64,000 nt of DNA from Bifidobacterium callitrichos DSM 23973 (GCF_000741175.1 NZ_JGYS01000003.1:1-64000), one strand, 5' to 3'. Positions 54,219 to 63,483 are shown, numbered from the stretch's first letter. Numbers and translations: made by a program. Notes: generated from the letters alone by a model not told the origin.

Positions 54219-55583
54219 ATGGCACATATTCTTCTGGGGGTCACCGGCAGTATCGCCGCGTTCAAGTCCTGTCATCTGGCATCCGACTGGACGAAGGCCG
54301 GGCACACGGTCCGCGTGATCGAGACGGCCGCGGCCGAACGGTTCGTCACCCCGCTGACGTTCACGTCGCTGACCGGCGAGCGCACACGTACGACGATGTT
54401 CCCCTCCCCCGCCGCCGGTGACGCCCTTGGCGACGTGGTCGCCAATCCGGCCACGCGCGAGACGATCAACCATGTGCGCGACGCCGAATGGGCGGACATG
54501 CTCGTCGTGGCGCCGGCGAGCGCGGATGCGATCGCCCGCATCGCCGCGGGGATGGCCGACGACACGCTCACCGCCACGGTCCTCGCCTACGAGGGGCCGA
54601 AGGCGTTGTGTCCGGCGATGAACGTGCACATGTACGCCAATCCCGTCACGCAGCGCAATCTCGACGTCTGCCGATCGCTCGGATGGACCGTCGTCGAGCC
54701 GGGCGAGGGGGAGCTTGCGTGCGGCGACGTGGGTCGCGGGCGCATGGCCGAACCGGAAGAGATCGAACGGGCGGTCGCCGGACTGCTGTCCGACGGGGAT
54801 GCGACGGTCGCGGCAGACGCATCGGACGAGACTACCGGTACGCCCGATGCGTCGGACACCGTCGACGCATTCTCCGACTCGATCGCTTCGCAGCCGCTCA
54901 GGGGTCTTACCGTGCTGGTCACGGCGGGGCCCACGCAGGAGCCGCTCGATCCGGTGCGCTACCTGACGAACCATTCGACCGGCAAGATGGGGTACGCGAT
55001 CGCCGAGGCGGCCGCCGAGCTGGGTGCGAAGGTCACGCTCGTCTCCGGACCGGTCTCGCTTGAGCCCCCGCAGGGTGTCGACGTGGTGCGAGTCACCACG
55101 GCCGAGGACATGTTCGAGGCGGTGTCGGAAACGTTCGCCGCGGCGGACATCACGGTGATGGCCGCGGCCGTGGGCGACTTCCGCGTCGAGCGGATCGCCC
55201 AGCAGAAGATCAAGAAGGACGGACGAGATTCGATCACCCTCAATCTCGTGTCGAATCCGGACATCCTCGCATGGGCCGGCGGACGCAAGCGCGACGACGG
55301 ATCGCAGATCCTGTGCGGCTTCGCGATGGAGACGGAGCATCTGATCGCCAACGCGGCGAAAAAGCTCGCAGCGAAGCACTGCGACATGCTGGTGGCGAAC
55401 AATCTGCGCGAGGAGGGCGCCGGTTTCGCGACGGACACGAACATCGTGACCGTGCTGACCCCCGGCACGAGCGATCCGAAGACCCCGCAGATCGAACACT
55501 GGAACAAGATGGACAAGATCGTGCTGGCCAAGCGGCTGATGCTGCGGCTCGCCGCCATGCACCGTCAGTCGGACGCGGCATAG
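54219..55583 (+). CDS. coaBC: Bifunctional phosphopantothenoylcysteine decarboxylase/synthetase
   Basis: 454 residues. The N-terminal CoaC flavoprotein (MAHILLGVTGSIAAFKSCHL, then LCPAMNVHMYANPVTQRNL at about 132) and C-terminal CoaB (LVTAGPTQEPLDPVRYLTNH then STGKMGYAIAEAAAELGAKV) are both intact. An Asp/Thr-rich linker of about 35 residues joins them and is longer than usual. It catalyses two successive steps in coenzyme A synthesis. The ATG at 54219 follows GGGAGG. coaX is 99 bp downstream. Confidence 0.94.
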   Translation: MAHILLGVTGSIAAFKSCHLASDWTKAGHTVRVIETAAAERFVTPLTFTSLTGERTRTTMFPSPAAGDALGDVVANPATRETINHVRDAEWADMLVVAPASADAIARIAAGMADDTLTATVLAYEGPKALCPAMNVHMYANPVTQRNLDVCRSLGWTVVEPGEGELACGDVGRGRMAEPEEIERAVAGLLSDGDATVAADASDETTGTPDASDTVDAFSDSIASQPLRGLTVLVTAGPTQEPLDPVRYLTNHSTGKMGYAIAEAAAELGAKVTLVSGPVSLEPPQGVDVVRVTTAEDMFEAVSETFAAADITVMAAAVGDFRVERIAQQKIKKDGRDSITLNLVSNPDILAWAGGRKRDDGSQILCGFAMETEHLIANAAKKLAAKHCDMLVANNLREEGAGFATDTNIVTVLTPGTSDPKTPQIEHWNKMDKIVLAKRLMLRLAAMHRQSDAA

Positions 55584-55682
55584 CGCGTCTGGCGGCTCGG
55601 CGGCTCATAGGCACGGCTTACGGAACACATTCAATACGCACTCAATACACACGCAATACACACGCGACACAAGGAGCAACCC

Positions 55683-56450
55683 ATGCTGATGGCGGTCGAT
55701 ATCGGCAACACGAACATCGTGATCGGTTTTCTGGAGGACGGACGCATCGTCGGCACGTACCGCATCACCACGAAGGCGACGCACACGTCCGACGAGTACG
55801 GTCTCATGATCACGCAGTTCCTGGAACTCGGGGGCTATACGGCGCGCGACGTGGACGACGTGATCGTCTGCTCGGTGGTGCCGAAGGTCATGTACTCGTT
55901 CCGCTCGTCGATCATCAAGTTCCTCGGCTTCGAGCCTATGGTGGTCGGCCCGGGCATCAAGACCGGCATGAACATCCGTCTCGACGATCCGAAGACCCTG
56001 GGTTCGGACTGCCTCGCGGACTGCGCCGGCGCCTACCACACGTACGGCGGTCCGGTGCTCGTGGCCGATTTCGGCACGGCGACGACGTTCAACTACGTGG
56101 ATGCGACCGGCACGATCGTCTCCGGGTACATCACGACCGGCATCCGCACCGGCGCCGAGGCGCTGTGGGGGCAGACCGCACAGCTGCCCGAGGTGGAGAT
56201 CACGCGTCCGAAATCGATCCTCGCGACGAACACGCGCACTGCCATGCAGGCGGGCCTGTACTACACGTTCCTCGGCGGCGTGGAGTACACGATCGCCCAG
56301 TTCCGCAAGGAGATCGGCGAGCCGTTCCAGGTGATCGCGACCGGAGGCCTCGGCCGCGTGTTCCAGAACGACACCGACATGATCGACGTGTACGATCCGG
56401 ATCTGATCTTCAAGGGCATGGCGTACATCTACTCGCGCAACGTGCGGTGA
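55683..56450 (+). CDS. coaX: Type III pantothenate kinase
   Basis: 255 residues of the ASKHA fold. MLMAVDIGNTNIVIGFLEDG is the N-terminal phosphate motif, GPVLVADFGTATTFNYVD the second, and VIATGGLGRVFQNDTD the adenosine motif. It phosphorylates pantothenate, feeding CoaBC, and is probably co-transcribed with it. AAGGAG precedes the ATG. The spacer contains short imperfect repeats of CAATACACAC. The convergent lipoprotein gene ends 9 bp after its stop with no visible terminator. Confidence 0.93.
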   Translation: MLMAVDIGNTNIVIGFLEDGRIVGTYRITTKATHTSDEYGLMITQFLELGGYTARDVDDVIVCSVVPKVMYSFRSSIIKFLGFEPMVVGPGIKTGMNIRLDDPKTLGSDCLADCAGAYHTYGGPVLVADFGTATTFNYVDATGTIVSGYITTGIRTGAEALWGQTAQLPEVEITRPKSILATNTRTAMQAGLYYTFLGGVEYTIAQFRKEIGEPFQVIATGGLGRVFQNDTDMIDVYDPDLIFKGMAYIYSRNVR

Positions 56451-56459
56451 CGATACGCG

Positions 56460-57887
56460 TCAGCGGATCGTGAAGCCCTGGTTGACGCCGTACTCCTTCA
56501 GGTCCGCCTGCCATGCGGCGATGCCCGATGAGAGGCTCACCTTCGGGGTGGGCCGCTCGATCGGCTTGAGGGCGTTGCCGTCCGCGTCGGTCATGCCGGC
56601 CTTGATGTCCCGCTGACGCTTCAGATACGACTGCCAGGCGCTGCCCCACTTGTACGCCTTGCCGACGGTGGAGCGGAAGTCGCTGCGCGCGTACACCTCG
56701 AAGGGTAGATACTGGTATCCGACCGACACGTTCTCGGCCGCGTCGGCGAGCACTCGGTTGAACTGCTGCCCGCCGAAGTAGGGGATGTCGATGCCGTTCG
56801 TGTTGCGGATCGTGGTCTTGTCGAGGAACGTCTCGCTGGAGAGCGTCTCCAGATCGGCGGGGAACGCGCCGCCGTCGACACGCGTGTCGATGCCGTCGCG
56901 ACTATGCGTGACGTAGTCGACGAACCGGTAGGCGGCCCGCGGCTTGCGTGTGGATTGGAGCACGGCCATCGCCGATCCGCCGTTCTCGGCGTTGGTCGTC
57001 CGACCGTCGGCCGTGGGCATCGGCGCCACCCGCCACAGGCCCGCGGTGCCGAGCGCATTGGCCATCAGCATCGACGGCATCCACGCGCCGGAGAACACGG
57101 AGGCGACGGTTCCGGTGCTCAGTGCCCGCTTCCAGCCGTTCGACCAGGTGGCGCTCCGGGTGTCGATCAGTCCCTCGTCGATCATCCGCTGCCAGAACTT
57201 CGTGAATCTCCTCGTACCCTCGTCGCCGTCAAGGGAGATGGTGACGGTCTTGCCGTCGGGGCTGGTGTGGAACGGCTCGCCGCCGGCAAGCCAGATCATC
57301 GCCGCGTAGAAGCTGGCGTCGCCCGAATCGGCGGCGATGTACACGCCGATGTCCTTGAGCTTCTTCGCCGCCTCGTAGTAGTCGTCCCATGTCCTGATCC
57401 GCGAGGCGTCGACGCCGACCTGATCGAAGACGTCCTTGTTGTAGAAGAACGCCATCGGGCCGGAATCCATCGGCAGGCCGTACACGCGTCCCGCCAGCTG
57501 CACGCTCGACCACGTGCCGGGCGAGTAGAAGTTCGCGTAGTCGTCGCCTACGTAGTCGGAGATGTCGAGCAGCTGGCCGGAGACCGCGTACTGCAGCAGC
57601 GCGAAGTATTCGATCTGCGCCACGTCGGGCATGCCGTAGCCGTCCTGGATCGCGGTGTTGAGGTTCTCGTAGCCGGAGATGTTCTTCAGATCGACGACCA
57701 CGTCGGGGTTGTCGCGCTCGAAGTCGTCGACCACCTCGCCCATGTTCGGCTCCCAGCTCCACACGGTGATGTGGGTGCGCGTGTCGGCCGCCTGACCGCA
57801 GGAGGCGAGCGAAACCGTCATGACGAGTGCCGTCAGCGCGACGGCGATGCGTCTGAAACCCCCGTTGAAGCCGATTCTCAAACCCAT
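56460..57887 (-). CDS. MalE-like sugar-binding lipoprotein (paralogue 1)
   Basis: About 475 residues with a lipoprotein signal (ALVMTVSLASCGQ, lipidated Cys about 30). The family-1 binding-protein fold includes THITVWSWEPNMGEVVDDFE, VYGLPMDSGPMAFFYNKDVF and NAENGGSAMAVLQSTRKPRA. It is closely related to the proteins encoded at 58247 and 63484. It carries an extra stretch of about 40 residues near the C-terminus (DIKAGMTDADGNALKPIERP). No permease or ATPase adjoins it, so it may be an orphan receptor using a shared transporter. Confidence 0.88.
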   Translation of the reverse strand: MGLRIGFNGGFRRIAVALTALVMTVSLASCGQAADTRTHITVWSWEPNMGEVVDDFERDNPDVVVDLKNISGYENLNTAIQDGYGMPDVAQIEYFALLQYAVSGQLLDISDYVGDDYANFYSPGTWSSVQLAGRVYGLPMDSGPMAFFYNKDVFDQVGVDASRIRTWDDYYEAAKKLKDIGVYIAADSGDASFYAAMIWLAGGEPFHTSPDGKTVTISLDGDEGTRRFTKFWQRMIDEGLIDTRSATWSNGWKRALSTGTVASVFSGAWMPSMLMANALGTAGLWRVAPMPTADGRTTNAENGGSAMAVLQSTRKPRAAYRFVDYVTHSRDGIDTRVDGGAFPADLETLSSETFLDKTTIRNTNGIDIPYFGGQQFNRVLADAAENVSVGYQYLPFEVYARSDFRSTVGKAYKWGSAWQSYLKRQRDIKAGMTDADGNALKPIERPTPKVSLSSGIAAWQADLKEYGVNQGFTIR

Positions 57888-58246
57888 GTGCCGCGTCTCC
57901 CTACGCATTCGTGATGTCATCTCGTCGCCCGCTGTCGCCCGTGCCGTACTCTCCCGCCTCACGGAGGAACGGACGGCAGGCGCAATGGTCACGAGTGTAC
58001 TCGTCCTCCTGTGACGAGAGCGTGTGAAGCCGTACGACGACGCCGCACGACGATTTGGCGGACACCAAACACCCGGACACCGATGCGTGCGTAAGAGGCC
58101 GCCGGACGGCACGAAGGCCCCGCCGCACAATGCGACGGAGCCTTCGTGTGATTGGTTATTGCGGTTTGCGGGACATCGCCCTTCCGGGCGAAGCTGCTAT
58201 CATCCGGCCAGCTGGCGGCCGGTCTGATGATCGGATATCCGGGCGA
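57888..58246. terminator. Gap between two lipoprotein genes with terminator hairpins
   Basis: A stem with arms spanning 58112-58146 (CGAAGGC...GCCTTCG ends) and a second hairpin, TCGCCC-ttcc-GGGCGA (58176-58191), follow the stop codon of the paralogue-2 gene on the minus strand. The remaining about 220 bp show nothing clear beyond the paralogue-1 leader. Confidence 0.55.
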
Positions 58247-59599
58247 TCACTTGACGGTGAAACCCTGATCCTTGCCGTAGTCCTGCAGGGCCTTCTGCCA
58301 GGCCGCCACGCCGTCGGCCAGCTTCTGATCGCCGGTGTAGGACTTGCCGACGTAGTCGCCGAAGATGGTGCGGGCCTTGACCTCGAAGGGCAGGAACTGG
58401 TATCCGGTGGACACGTTCTCCGCGGCCTGGGCCAGAACCTCGTTGTACTTCTGTCCGCCGAAGTAGTCGACGTCCTCGCCGTCGGCGTTCTTCACCGTGG
58501 TGGCGTTCTTGAAGGAATCGGATTCCATGGAGGCCTTGTCGGCCGGGAAGGCGCCGCCGGCCACACGGGTGGCCACGCCATCGCCGTGGTTCGCGTACTC
58601 GATGAACTTGTACGCGGCGTCAGCCTTCTTGGAGCTGGCGAGCACGGCCAGCGAGGAGCCGCCGTTCTCGGCGTTGGTGGCGGAGCCGTCAGCGGTCGGC
58701 ATCTGGGCGACGCGCCACTTGCCGGCGCCCGCAGCAGCGGAGTTCGCGAGGTTGGCCGGCATCCAGGCGCCGGTCAGCAGGGAGGCGATGGTGCCGTCGA
58801 CCATGCCCTTGAACCAGTCCTCGGACCAGCCGGCGGTCTTGGTGTCGAGCAGGCCCTCGTCGAGCATCTTCTGCCAGTAGGTGTTGAACTTCTGGACGTT
58901 CTCGTCGCCGGTGAGGTTGATGGTCACCTCGGAGCCGTCGGACGAGGTCTTGAACGGCTGTCCGCCGGCGAGCCAGGTCATCGAGTCGTAGAAGCCGGCG
59001 TCACCGGTGTCGGAGGTGATGTAGTAGTTGTCGCCGAGGGCGTGGATCTTCTTGGCGGCCTCGTAGTAGTCGTCCCACGTCTTGATCTGGGTGGCGTCGA
59101 CGCCGGCCTTGTCGAAGACCTCCTTGTTGTAGAAGAAGGCCATCGGGCCGGAGTCCATCGGCAGGCCGTAGACCTTGCCGGCGAACTGCACGGAGGCCCA
59201 CGGGCCGGGGGTGTAGAAGTCCTCGTAGCCGGAGGTCTTGTCGGTGATGTCGAGCAGGTTGCCCTTGATGGCGTACTGCGGGATCGCGTAGTACTCGACC
59301 TGGGCGACGTCCGGGGCGCCGGAGCCTGCCTCGATGGCGTTGTCCAGCTGCGTGTACTCCTTGGTGTTGGTGCCGACGTTCTTCAAGTCGACCTTGATGC
59401 CGGTCTCCTTTTCGAAGTCCTTGGCGACCTGGGTCAGCGTGGGCTCCCAAGCCCACACGGTGATCTCCTGGACGTCCTTCTCCTGAGCCGGCTGGCTGCT
59501 GCTGTTCGAGTTGCTGTCGGAACCGCACGCGGCGACGCTGACGAGCATGGCGATCGCACCGGTGAGCGCGACGGCCTTCTTGGCGTTGGTGAACTTCAT
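58247..59599 (-). CDS. MalE-like sugar-binding lipoprotein (paralogue 2)
   Basis: 450 residues with lipobox AMLVSVAACGSDS (Cys25) and a Ser/Asn linker. The binding-protein domain shows EITVWAWEPTLTQVAKDFEK, GAPDVAQVEYYAIPQYAIKG, VYGLPMDSGPMAFFYNKEVF and NAENGGSSLAVLASSKKADA. It would capture an oligosaccharide outside the membrane. The ATG at 59599 follows GGAAGGAGC. Its upstream region carries palindromes that suit LacI-type control. No permease gene accompanies it. Confidence 0.9.
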   Translation of the reverse strand: MKFTNAKKAVALTGAIAMLVSVAACGSDSNSNSSSQPAQEKDVQEITVWAWEPTLTQVAKDFEKETGIKVDLKNVGTNTKEYTQLDNAIEAGSGAPDVAQVEYYAIPQYAIKGNLLDITDKTSGYEDFYTPGPWASVQFAGKVYGLPMDSGPMAFFYNKEVFDKAGVDATQIKTWDDYYEAAKKIHALGDNYYITSDTGDAGFYDSMTWLAGGQPFKTSSDGSEVTINLTGDENVQKFNTYWQKMLDEGLLDTKTAGWSEDWFKGMVDGTIASLLTGAWMPANLANSAAAGAGKWRVAQMPTADGSATNAENGGSSLAVLASSKKADAAYKFIEYANHGDGVATRVAGGAFPADKASMESDSFKNATTVKNADGEDVDYFGGQKYNEVLAQAAENVSTGYQFLPFEVKARTIFGDYVGKSYTGDQKLADGVAAWQKALQDYGKDQGFTVK

Positions 59600-59689
59600 C
59601 GTCCTGATTGCTCCTTCCTTCAGTCGCCATTCGACGACTGTCGATGTTTCCCGCAACCACGGTCCCATCACGTTCTTCCTCGTAGTGAT

Positions 59690-59768
59690 GCTATCGAAAA
59701 CAATTTGCTCTGTTTCCGATAGCGCGAACCAGCGTATTCCGCCGCTTCGCGGGTATGGTTGCGATAAC
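59690..59768 (-). promoter_or_regulatory. Candidate LacI-type operators upstream of lipoprotein paralogue 2
   Basis: GCTATCG (59690-59696) and CGATAGC (59717-59723) are perfect inverted arms; inside them AAAACA and TGTTT extend the dyad. TGCGATAAC at 59760-59768 recurs at 60230-60238, where it is part of a palindrome. These words lie in the promoter region of the lipoprotein gene, so LacI-family control is plausible. Confidence 0.5.
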
Positions 59769-59977
59769 ATGATTCATTATACACAGATTCGCACGACACG
59801 CCACTCGCCCACGCGGCCCGCGCGAAGTTCATGCCCCATACCGAGAACAAACCCTCGCCGCCCGACCACCCCACACGCAGCGCCGCCGACACCCGGCGCG
59901 TGGCAAAGCACCCCCAACACAGCCAACAGAACAACCGACATCCCGACACATCGCACAATTGACACCGCCTCAGCCAT

Positions 59978-60121
59978 GCCGCCCGGCCACACCACTTCAA
60001 CCATGCGCCCAGCTATGCCCCGGCGGTGCCGTCCAGCTGTGCCGCCCGGCCACACCGCCTCAGTCATGCCGCCCGGTCACACCGCCTCAGTCATGCCGCC
60101 CGGTCACGCCCCGGCTGTGCC
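59978..60121. repeat. 27-bp GC-rich tandem repeat in the lipoprotein-lacI gap
   Basis: Units of 27 bp beginning GCCGCCCGG start at 59978, 60041, 60068 and 60095; the last three are directly adjacent and differ at few positions until the final unit diverges. A 36-bp diverged stretch separates the first unit from the second. The period is a multiple of three, and one plus-strand frame gives repeats of MPPGHTASV, but that frame has no credible start. Confidence 0.8.
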
Positions 60122-60371
60122 GCTCAACGCATTTTTCGGCGATTTTTGCATTGAGCGGCACGACGATACGTCATTACCACCTCACCGCCTTTTTGACATC
60201 TTGTCAAAACGGCCATTTTCCAACGATCCTGCGATAACCGGTATCGCAAGGGCCGCCACCGCCGCCGATCTGTCTGCCGCTCAACGCGAAAAAACACCAA
60301 AATCGCGTTGAGCGGCACGGTTTTCTGCCACTCAACGAACGTCAACCGATTGACATGTGCTGAGTGGCAGA
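60117..60371. promoter_or_regulatory. Palindrome-rich region upstream of the LacI gene
   Basis: Five dyads lie close together. Hairpin 1 has GTGCCGCTCAACGCA at 60117-60131 with 60147-60161. TTTTGACA-tct-TGTCAAAA is at 60191-60209. TGCGATA-accgg-TATCGCA is at 60230-60248. Hairpin 2 has TGCCGCTCAACGCG at 60275-60288 with 60304-60317. Hairpin 3 has TCTGCCACTCA at 60324-60334 with 60361-60371. The hairpins share TGCC(G/A)CTCA. The two shorter palindromes look like protein-binding operators. Confidence 0.6.
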
Positions 60372-60544
60372 CCCATCACGTCTCCGCCCCCGATCGCCGT
60401 GTTGGACCCTACGGGACCGGACGTTTTCACAACCCCACAAGCCCCGTAGCGTCGGAACCTGCAGAATCGAACGCAATGGAACACATAAAAAGGGTGGAAG
60501 TGCAGGCGAGACCGTCCCGAACGGAACCAGATAGACTGGAAGCC

Positions 60545-61756
60545 ATGTCAGTCAGCAGCCACAGGAACGGCAGAACGACCATCACGATGGCCGACGTGGC
60601 CCGCAAGGCCGGGGTGTCGGTCGCCTCGGTGTCCAACTACCTCAACAAGCGCCCGTATATGAGCGATGCGATGCGCACGCGCATCGAGACCGCCATCGCC
60701 GACCTTGGCTATCAGATCAACTCATCCGCGCGCAATCTCAGGTCCGGTCGCACCAGACTGCTCAAGCTCGTCATCCCCGATCTGCGTCAGGTATATTTCG
60801 CCGATCTCGCCGAGGACATTCTCACCGAGGCGCGCACGCACGGCTACGGCGTCATCGTCGAATCAACGTCCAACCACCGCGAGAACGAACTCGCCAGCAT
60901 TGCATCCATGGGCACGCACCCCGCGGACGGACTCATCCTCAGCCCCCTGATGATGACCCGCGACGACATTCCCCTGCTCAACGGCACCTACCCGCTGGTC
61001 ATGCTGGGCGAGCGTCTGTTCGGCGTGGATGCGCCGCATGTGCTCATCCGCAACCGCGAAGGGGCGTATATGGCCACGACCCACCTCATCGAAGACGGAT
61101 GCCGGCGCATCGCCGTCATCGGAGCCGTACCACCCGCAAACGAATCGAACTCAGACGTAGATGGTCCGACATCGGACGTCACGGCACCGACACCACCGGA
61201 TGCCACGACGCACTCGACAAGTTCATCCCATTCATCGACACCGATCGGAAGCCTCTCCGCCTCGATCTCCTCGACCAGCCCTTGCACAGACCCGCCGACG
61301 CAGTCCTCGTCCGGCGACCTGCGCACGCGCGGCCACTGCGCGGCACTCGCGGACCATGGCATGAACTGCGACCCGCGACTGCTCATCGAAACCGACGGAT
61401 GGGACAGCATCGACGGATTCGAGGCGGTCGGCAGGATGCTGGATGACGGTCTCGATTTCGATGCGGTGTTCGCGCTCAACGACACGCTCGCATGGGGCGC
61501 GCTGCGATGCCTGCGCGAGCGCGGCGTCGACGTGCCGGGAGCCGTGCGCGTGGTCGGATTCGACAACATCGACGAATCGCGATACATGGCACCGTCACTG
61601 ACGACGGTCGACCCGGGACGCACCGATATCGCACGGCTCGCCGTCGAGTCGACCATCGCCCAGATCAGGGACGGCAGGCGCGCGCCGGCGAAGCGGATCG
61701 AAGCGCCATGCCGGCTGGTCTGCCGCGAATCCTCACCGCAGGGCGTCACGCCGTGA
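60545..61756 (+). CDS. LacI-family transcriptional regulator with low-complexity insertion
   Basis: 403 residues from the ATG at 60545, which follows GGAAG. The LacI HTH (about 17-60) is TITMADVARKAGVSVASVSN followed by YLNKRPYMSD. The sugar-binding domain shows VIPDLRQVYFADLAEDILTE, ADGLILSPLMMTRDDIPLL, DAVFALNDTLAWGALRCLRE and VRVVGFDNIDESRYMAPSLT. Unusually, about 60 Ser/Thr/Pro/Asp-rich residues (about 198-258) split the effector domain between IAVIGAVPPANE and RTRGHCAALADHG. It probably controls the adjacent arabinofuranosidase and lipoprotein genes. Its stop overlaps the convergent gene's stop by 11 bp. Confidence 0.88.
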   Translation: MSVSSHRNGRTTITMADVARKAGVSVASVSNYLNKRPYMSDAMRTRIETAIADLGYQINSSARNLRSGRTRLLKLVIPDLRQVYFADLAEDILTEARTHGYGVIVESTSNHRENELASIASMGTHPADGLILSPLMMTRDDIPLLNGTYPLVMLGERLFGVDAPHVLIRNREGAYMATTHLIEDGCRRIAVIGAVPPANESNSDVDGPTSDVTAPTPPDATTHSTSSSHSSTPIGSLSASISSTSPCTDPPTQSSSGDLRTRGHCAALADHGMNCDPRLLIETDGWDSIDGFEAVGRMLDDGLDFDAVFALNDTLAWGALRCLRERGVDVPGAVRVVGFDNIDESRYMAPSLTTVDPGRTDIARLAVESTIAQIRDGRRAPAKRIEAPCRLVCRESSPQGVTP

Positions 61757-63347
61757 AACGGATCGCGACCCAGGAGACCTGCGGCAGGTCGACGTCGATC
61801 ACGGTACCGTTCGCCGTCATATCGAGCGGCTGCGGCGTGACCGCATCCGGCTCGGCGGCGGTGTTGGTGCGGTAGATGTCGTCATCGTGCAGGATCTCGG
61901 CATGCGTCACCTTCACGCAAGCGCCGCCGATCTCGCCCTCAGCCTTAGCCGCGGAAGATTCCCCGGCAACACCCGGCAGCGAGCTCAGGTCGATCGACAC
62001 GTCATGCGCGTGCGAGGCGTCGCGGTTCACGATCAGCACCAGTCCCTCACGGGACTCACGATTCCAGGTGACGACCGCGTCGACCGCCTTCACATCGCCG
62101 TAGGCTTCCGTATGGATGAGCGGCGAGTCGATCTGCGGCGCATAGGCGTCGCCCTTCGCATGATGCGCGGCCTCGGCGAACGGGTAGAACGTGGTCTGAC
62201 GCCATGCGGGGCCGTTCGGTTCGGCCATGATCGGCGCGATGACGTTGACCAGCTGGGCGCGGGAGGCGGAACGCACGCGATCGCAATGCTTGAGTAGCGT
62301 GATCATCAGCGACCCCTCCACCACCGCATCGGCGGCCGAGTACACGTCCTCCAGCAGATGCGGCGCCTTCGGCCACGGCTCGTGATGCAGCCCCTCGCCG
62401 GCGGCCGCCTTCCACGCCGCCTCCTGCTCGTTCCACGCGTCCGAATACCACACGCCCCACTCATCGAAGCTCAGGGCGATGTCGCGGTCGCCGTGGTTCG
62501 CCTCGCGCGCCTCGTCGGCGCAGGCGGCGACCGTATCGATGAACGTCGTCATGTCCTCGGCAGCTGCGAGGAACTCCTGCATCTGCTCCCGCGATCGGGT
62601 CTTGTGACCGTGATCGAAGTAGTAGGCGTGCGCGGACACGAAGTCGAGATACTGGTAGGCGCGGGTGAGCACGGTCCTCTCCCATGTGCCGAACGTGGGC
62701 ATGTGCGCGCTGGACGAGCCGCATGCCACCAGTTCCAGCCCCGATTCGGCGAGCTTCATCGCATGCGCGGTCTTCTCCACCGCGTCCGCGTACTCGTCCG
62801 GGGTCATGTGGCCGACCTGCCAGGGGCCGTCCATCTCGTTGCCGATGCACCACATCCTCACATCCATCGGCTCGGGGATGCCGTTGGCCACGCGTCGGTC
62901 CGCGAGTTCGGTGCCCGGCGCGCCGTTGACGTATTCGAGCTCGTCGAGCGCGGCCTTGAGCCCGCGTGTGCCCATGTTGACGGCGAGCATGATCTCGGTG
63001 CCGGCCTTGAGGCTCCAGCGATGGAAGTCGTCGATGCCGATCTCGTTGGTCTCGGTCTGGTGCCATGCGAGGTCGCGCCTGACCGGACGTTGCTCGCGCG
63101 GGCCGGTGCCGTCCTCCCAGTTGTAGTTGGACACGAAGTTGCCGCCCGGGTAGCGCACGCAGGTGACGCCGAGCTCCCGTACGAGGTCGAGCACGTCCTC
63201 GCGGAATCCGTCCTCGTCGGCGCTCGGATGACCAGGTTCGTAGATGCCGCCGTACACGCAGCGGCCAAGATGCTCGACGAACGAGCCGAACAGACGCTCC
63301 GGTACGTCCGCGACCCGCCGCAGCGATCCGATGGTGGTATCGCCCAT
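61746..63347 (-). CDS. Alpha-L-arabinofuranosidase, GH51
   Basis: 533 residues without a signal peptide, so cytoplasmic. The family-51 marks are FGSFVEHLGRCVYGGIYEPG at the N-terminus, GVTCVRYPGGNFVSNYNWED, the acid/base glutamate in WCIGNEMDGPWQVGH (about 166) and the nucleophile glutamate in LSFDEWGVWYSDAW (about 295). It releases arabinose from arabino-oligosaccharides after uptake. The ATG at 63347 follows GGAAGGA. It is divergent from the third lipoprotein gene and convergent with lacI, giving an arabinoside-use cluster. Confidence 0.94.
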   Translation of the reverse strand: MGDTTIGSLRRVADVPERLFGSFVEHLGRCVYGGIYEPGHPSADEDGFREDVLDLVRELGVTCVRYPGGNFVSNYNWEDGTGPREQRPVRRDLAWHQTETNEIGIDDFHRWSLKAGTEIMLAVNMGTRGLKAALDELEYVNGAPGTELADRRVANGIPEPMDVRMWCIGNEMDGPWQVGHMTPDEYADAVEKTAHAMKLAESGLELVACGSSSAHMPTFGTWERTVLTRAYQYLDFVSAHAYYFDHGHKTRSREQMQEFLAAAEDMTTFIDTVAACADEAREANHGDRDIALSFDEWGVWYSDAWNEQEAAWKAAAGEGLHHEPWPKAPHLLEDVYSAADAVVEGSLMITLLKHCDRVRSASRAQLVNVIAPIMAEPNGPAWRQTTFYPFAEAAHHAKGDAYAPQIDSPLIHTEAYGDVKAVDAVVTWNRESREGLVLIVNRDASHAHDVSIDLSSLPGVAGESSAAKAEGEIGGACVKVTHAEILHDDDIYRTNTAAEPDAVTPQPLDMTANGTVIDVDLPQVSWVAIRFTA

Positions 63348-63361
63348 GATAAGTCCTTCCC

Positions 63362-63483
63362 CACGGGTCTTCACAACCCGTGTTTGCGTAACCATATGCT
63401 ATGTGCTATGGTAGTACTTGAAACGATACAAGACTTGGAAGACCAAGTCCAATCGTTCTTCAATAAGGAAGGATACAAGGACG
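63362..63483. promoter_or_regulatory. Divergent control region of the GH51 and lipoprotein-3 genes
   Basis: CACGGGT...ACCCGTG (63363-63381) lies in the GH51 leader. ACCATA-n10-TATGGT (63391-63412) is a symmetric dyad midway between the genes. AACGAT (63422-63427) and ATCGTT (63452-63457) bracket GACTTGG-aaga-CCAAGTC (63432-63449), a nested 36-bp dyad in the lipoprotein leader. AAGGAAGGA precedes the ATG at 63484. The dyads suit a LacI-type repressor. Confidence 0.5.

Noticed and set aside
54062-54219. Longer N-termini for the SNF2 helicase (GTG 54062) and coaBC (54105)
   Set aside because: Internal starts at 54023 and 54219 have much better ribosome-binding sites and, for CoaBC, match the family N-terminus.
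59511-60311. 266-codon plus-strand frame covering the 27-bp repeat
   Set aside because: It begins inside the opposite-strand lipoprotein gene and its product is His/Pro/Thr-rich without a domain; the repeat period of 27 keeps the frame open by itself.
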